Part shown: positions 63,470 to 64,000 of the stretch, one piece after another | How positions within the stretch are numbered: position 1 is the stretch's first letter | How the letters are laid out: the number at the start of each line of letters is the position of its first letter | Assembly (NCBI RefSeq): GCF_032452875.1 | Contig: NW_026893639.1 | Coordinates: forward strand, 682,001 to 746,000 | Reading direction: 5' to 3' | From: Bos javanicus | Taxonomy: Eukaryota; Chordata; Mammalia; Artiodactyla; Bovidae | DNA length: 64,000 nt | Program-made: the position numbers and the translations under genes | The notes under the pieces: generated by a model | Told to the model about the DNA's origin: nothing | Seen by the model: the letters and a program-made list of their open reading frames with translations, nothing else | Databases searched by the model: none

Positions 63470-64000
63470 CATGATCAGTGTATGATAGCAAACATGATCA
63501 GCGCATGATCAGTCACATGGTCAGCGCCATTAAGTCACGTGATCACTACATGATAGTCATGTGATCAGTCCATGCTCAGTCACGGTATCAGTGCATGAAC
63601 AGCCACGTGATCAGTGCATGATAGCCACGTGATCATTGCATGATAGCCACGTGATCAGTTCATGATCAGCCAGGTGATCAGTAAATGAGCCACGTGATCA
63701 GTGCATGATCAGTCACCTGAAGGGTGTATGATCAGTCACGTGACCGGTACATGGTAGCTACATGATCATTGCATGATCAGCCACGTGAGTAGTGCATGAT
63801 AGCCACGTGATCAGTGCATGATCAGTCAGGTGATCAGTGCATGATCAGCCAGGTGAGCAGTGCATGATAGCCACGTGATCAGTGCATGATCAGTCACGTG
63901 ATCAGTACGTGATCAGTCACGTGAACAGTGCATGATCATTCACGTGATCTGTGCATGATCAATCACGTGACCAGTATATGGTAGCTACGTGAACATTGCA
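63227..64000 (+). repeat. Partial unit U8: B block and start of next array, cut by the window edge
   Basis: Begins with a B block and the post-B flank (AGCGCATGATC, CGCCATTAAGTCACG, GATCACTACATG, CACGGTATCAG) in the left-half form, not the GATCACTAGGTG form of U1-U4. The following monomers (CACCTGAAGGGTG, GACCGGTACATGG, GAGTAGTGCATG) mix left-half and 5.08-kb-unit variants. The 431-bp duplication is not seen before the window ends. Confidence 0.85.

Larger units (their letters stand above)
1..64000 (+). repeat. 23-bp satellite array spanning the entire window
   Basis: The window is a continuous head-to-tail array of a 23-bp unit (CACGTG, then ATCAGTG, CATGAT, CAGC/CAGT). A 22-bp form reads GATAGC instead of GATCAGC. 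The orientation of the asymmetric GTGCATGATC core stays the same from end to end; I saw no inversion. The position before CACGTG alternates mainly between C, T and TTA variants. Recurrent variant monomers (GACCAGTACATGG, GATCATTGCATG, GAGCAGTGCATG, CAATTACGTG) mark longer repeat periods. What is seen is a satellite. Its likely setting, pericentromeric or other constitutive heterochromatin of a mammal, is inferred from size and structure. The family is possibly the bovid 23-bp satellite superfamily or equine 2PI, recalled from memory and not verified. Confidence 0.97.

Noticed and set aside
1..64000. CENP-B box (TTCG, four bases, A, two bases, CGGG)
   Set aside because: TTCG occurs in some B blocks (for example TTCGTGCCTAC) and CGGG in isolated variants (CACGGGACC, ATCGGGGCC), but I did not find the two in the required spacing. 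Centromere identity cannot be argued from this motif.
1..64000. Telomeric or subtelomeric TTAGGG-type repeats
   Set aside because: No TTAGGG or CCCTAA runs were seen, and the period is 22-23 bp.
1..64000. Nucleosome phasing by eight monomers (about 184 bp)
   Set aside because: The arithmetic is suggestive, but the recurrent GACCAGTACATGG markers fall at irregular spacings (about 130-300 bp where close), so I see no consistent eight-monomer period.

Overview
The whole 64-kb window is tandemly repeated satellite DNA from a eukaryotic, most likely mammalian, heterochromatic locus. I see no protein-coding gene, RNA gene, dispersed transposon or unique-sequence segment. The base unit is a 23-bp monomer, with a common 22-bp form lacking one C. 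It reads CACGTG, then ATCAGTG, then CATGAT, then CAGC or CAGT. All copies run head-to-tail in one orientation; dividing length by 23 gives roughly 2,500 monomers. Each monomer carries one CACGTG palindrome (its only CpG) and two TGATCA palindromes.

Embedded in the array are 24 divergent blocks of about 240 bp, beginning GGGCCTG and ending near CCTCCAG. They look foreign but are decayed 23-mers organised as 46-bp dimers, so they belong to the same satellite superfamily. There are two subfamilies. B is 243 bp; 15 B blocks contain the same chance 62-codon open frame on the minus strand. A is 238-240 bp with shifted frames. One block (8556-8794) is an A/B recombinant.

Layout: 1-2752, almost pure consensus monomers; 2753-10089, irregularly spaced blocks; 10090-14768, a 2.67-kb higher-order repeat (one full and one shortened copy); 15012-22083, 7 kb of near-consensus monomers with an internal ~3.1-kb duplication; 22084-28045, an A+B pair and another B block, with a sharp rise in monomer diversity near 26.88 kb; 28046-63226, seven copies of a 5.08-kb higher-order repeat (B block, ~4.29 kb of array, A block, ~0.8 kb of array). 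Copies U2-U4 are 5,083, 5,082 and 5,081 bp and look nearly identical; U1, U5, U6 and U7 carry indels that are whole numbers of monomers. An eighth unit starts at 63227.

The 23-bp period, GATC-rich monomer and PvuII-containing (CAGCTG) divergent segments recall the 23-bp-based satellite superfamily of bovids (the bovine 1.706/1.711b/1.720/1.715 satellites). Horse 2PI also has a 23-bp unit. I cannot choose between them without a database comparison, so the species is open. Nothing acts together as genes; the story is repeat evolution: unequal crossing-over, nested duplication, deletions shared between copies, and local homogenisation.
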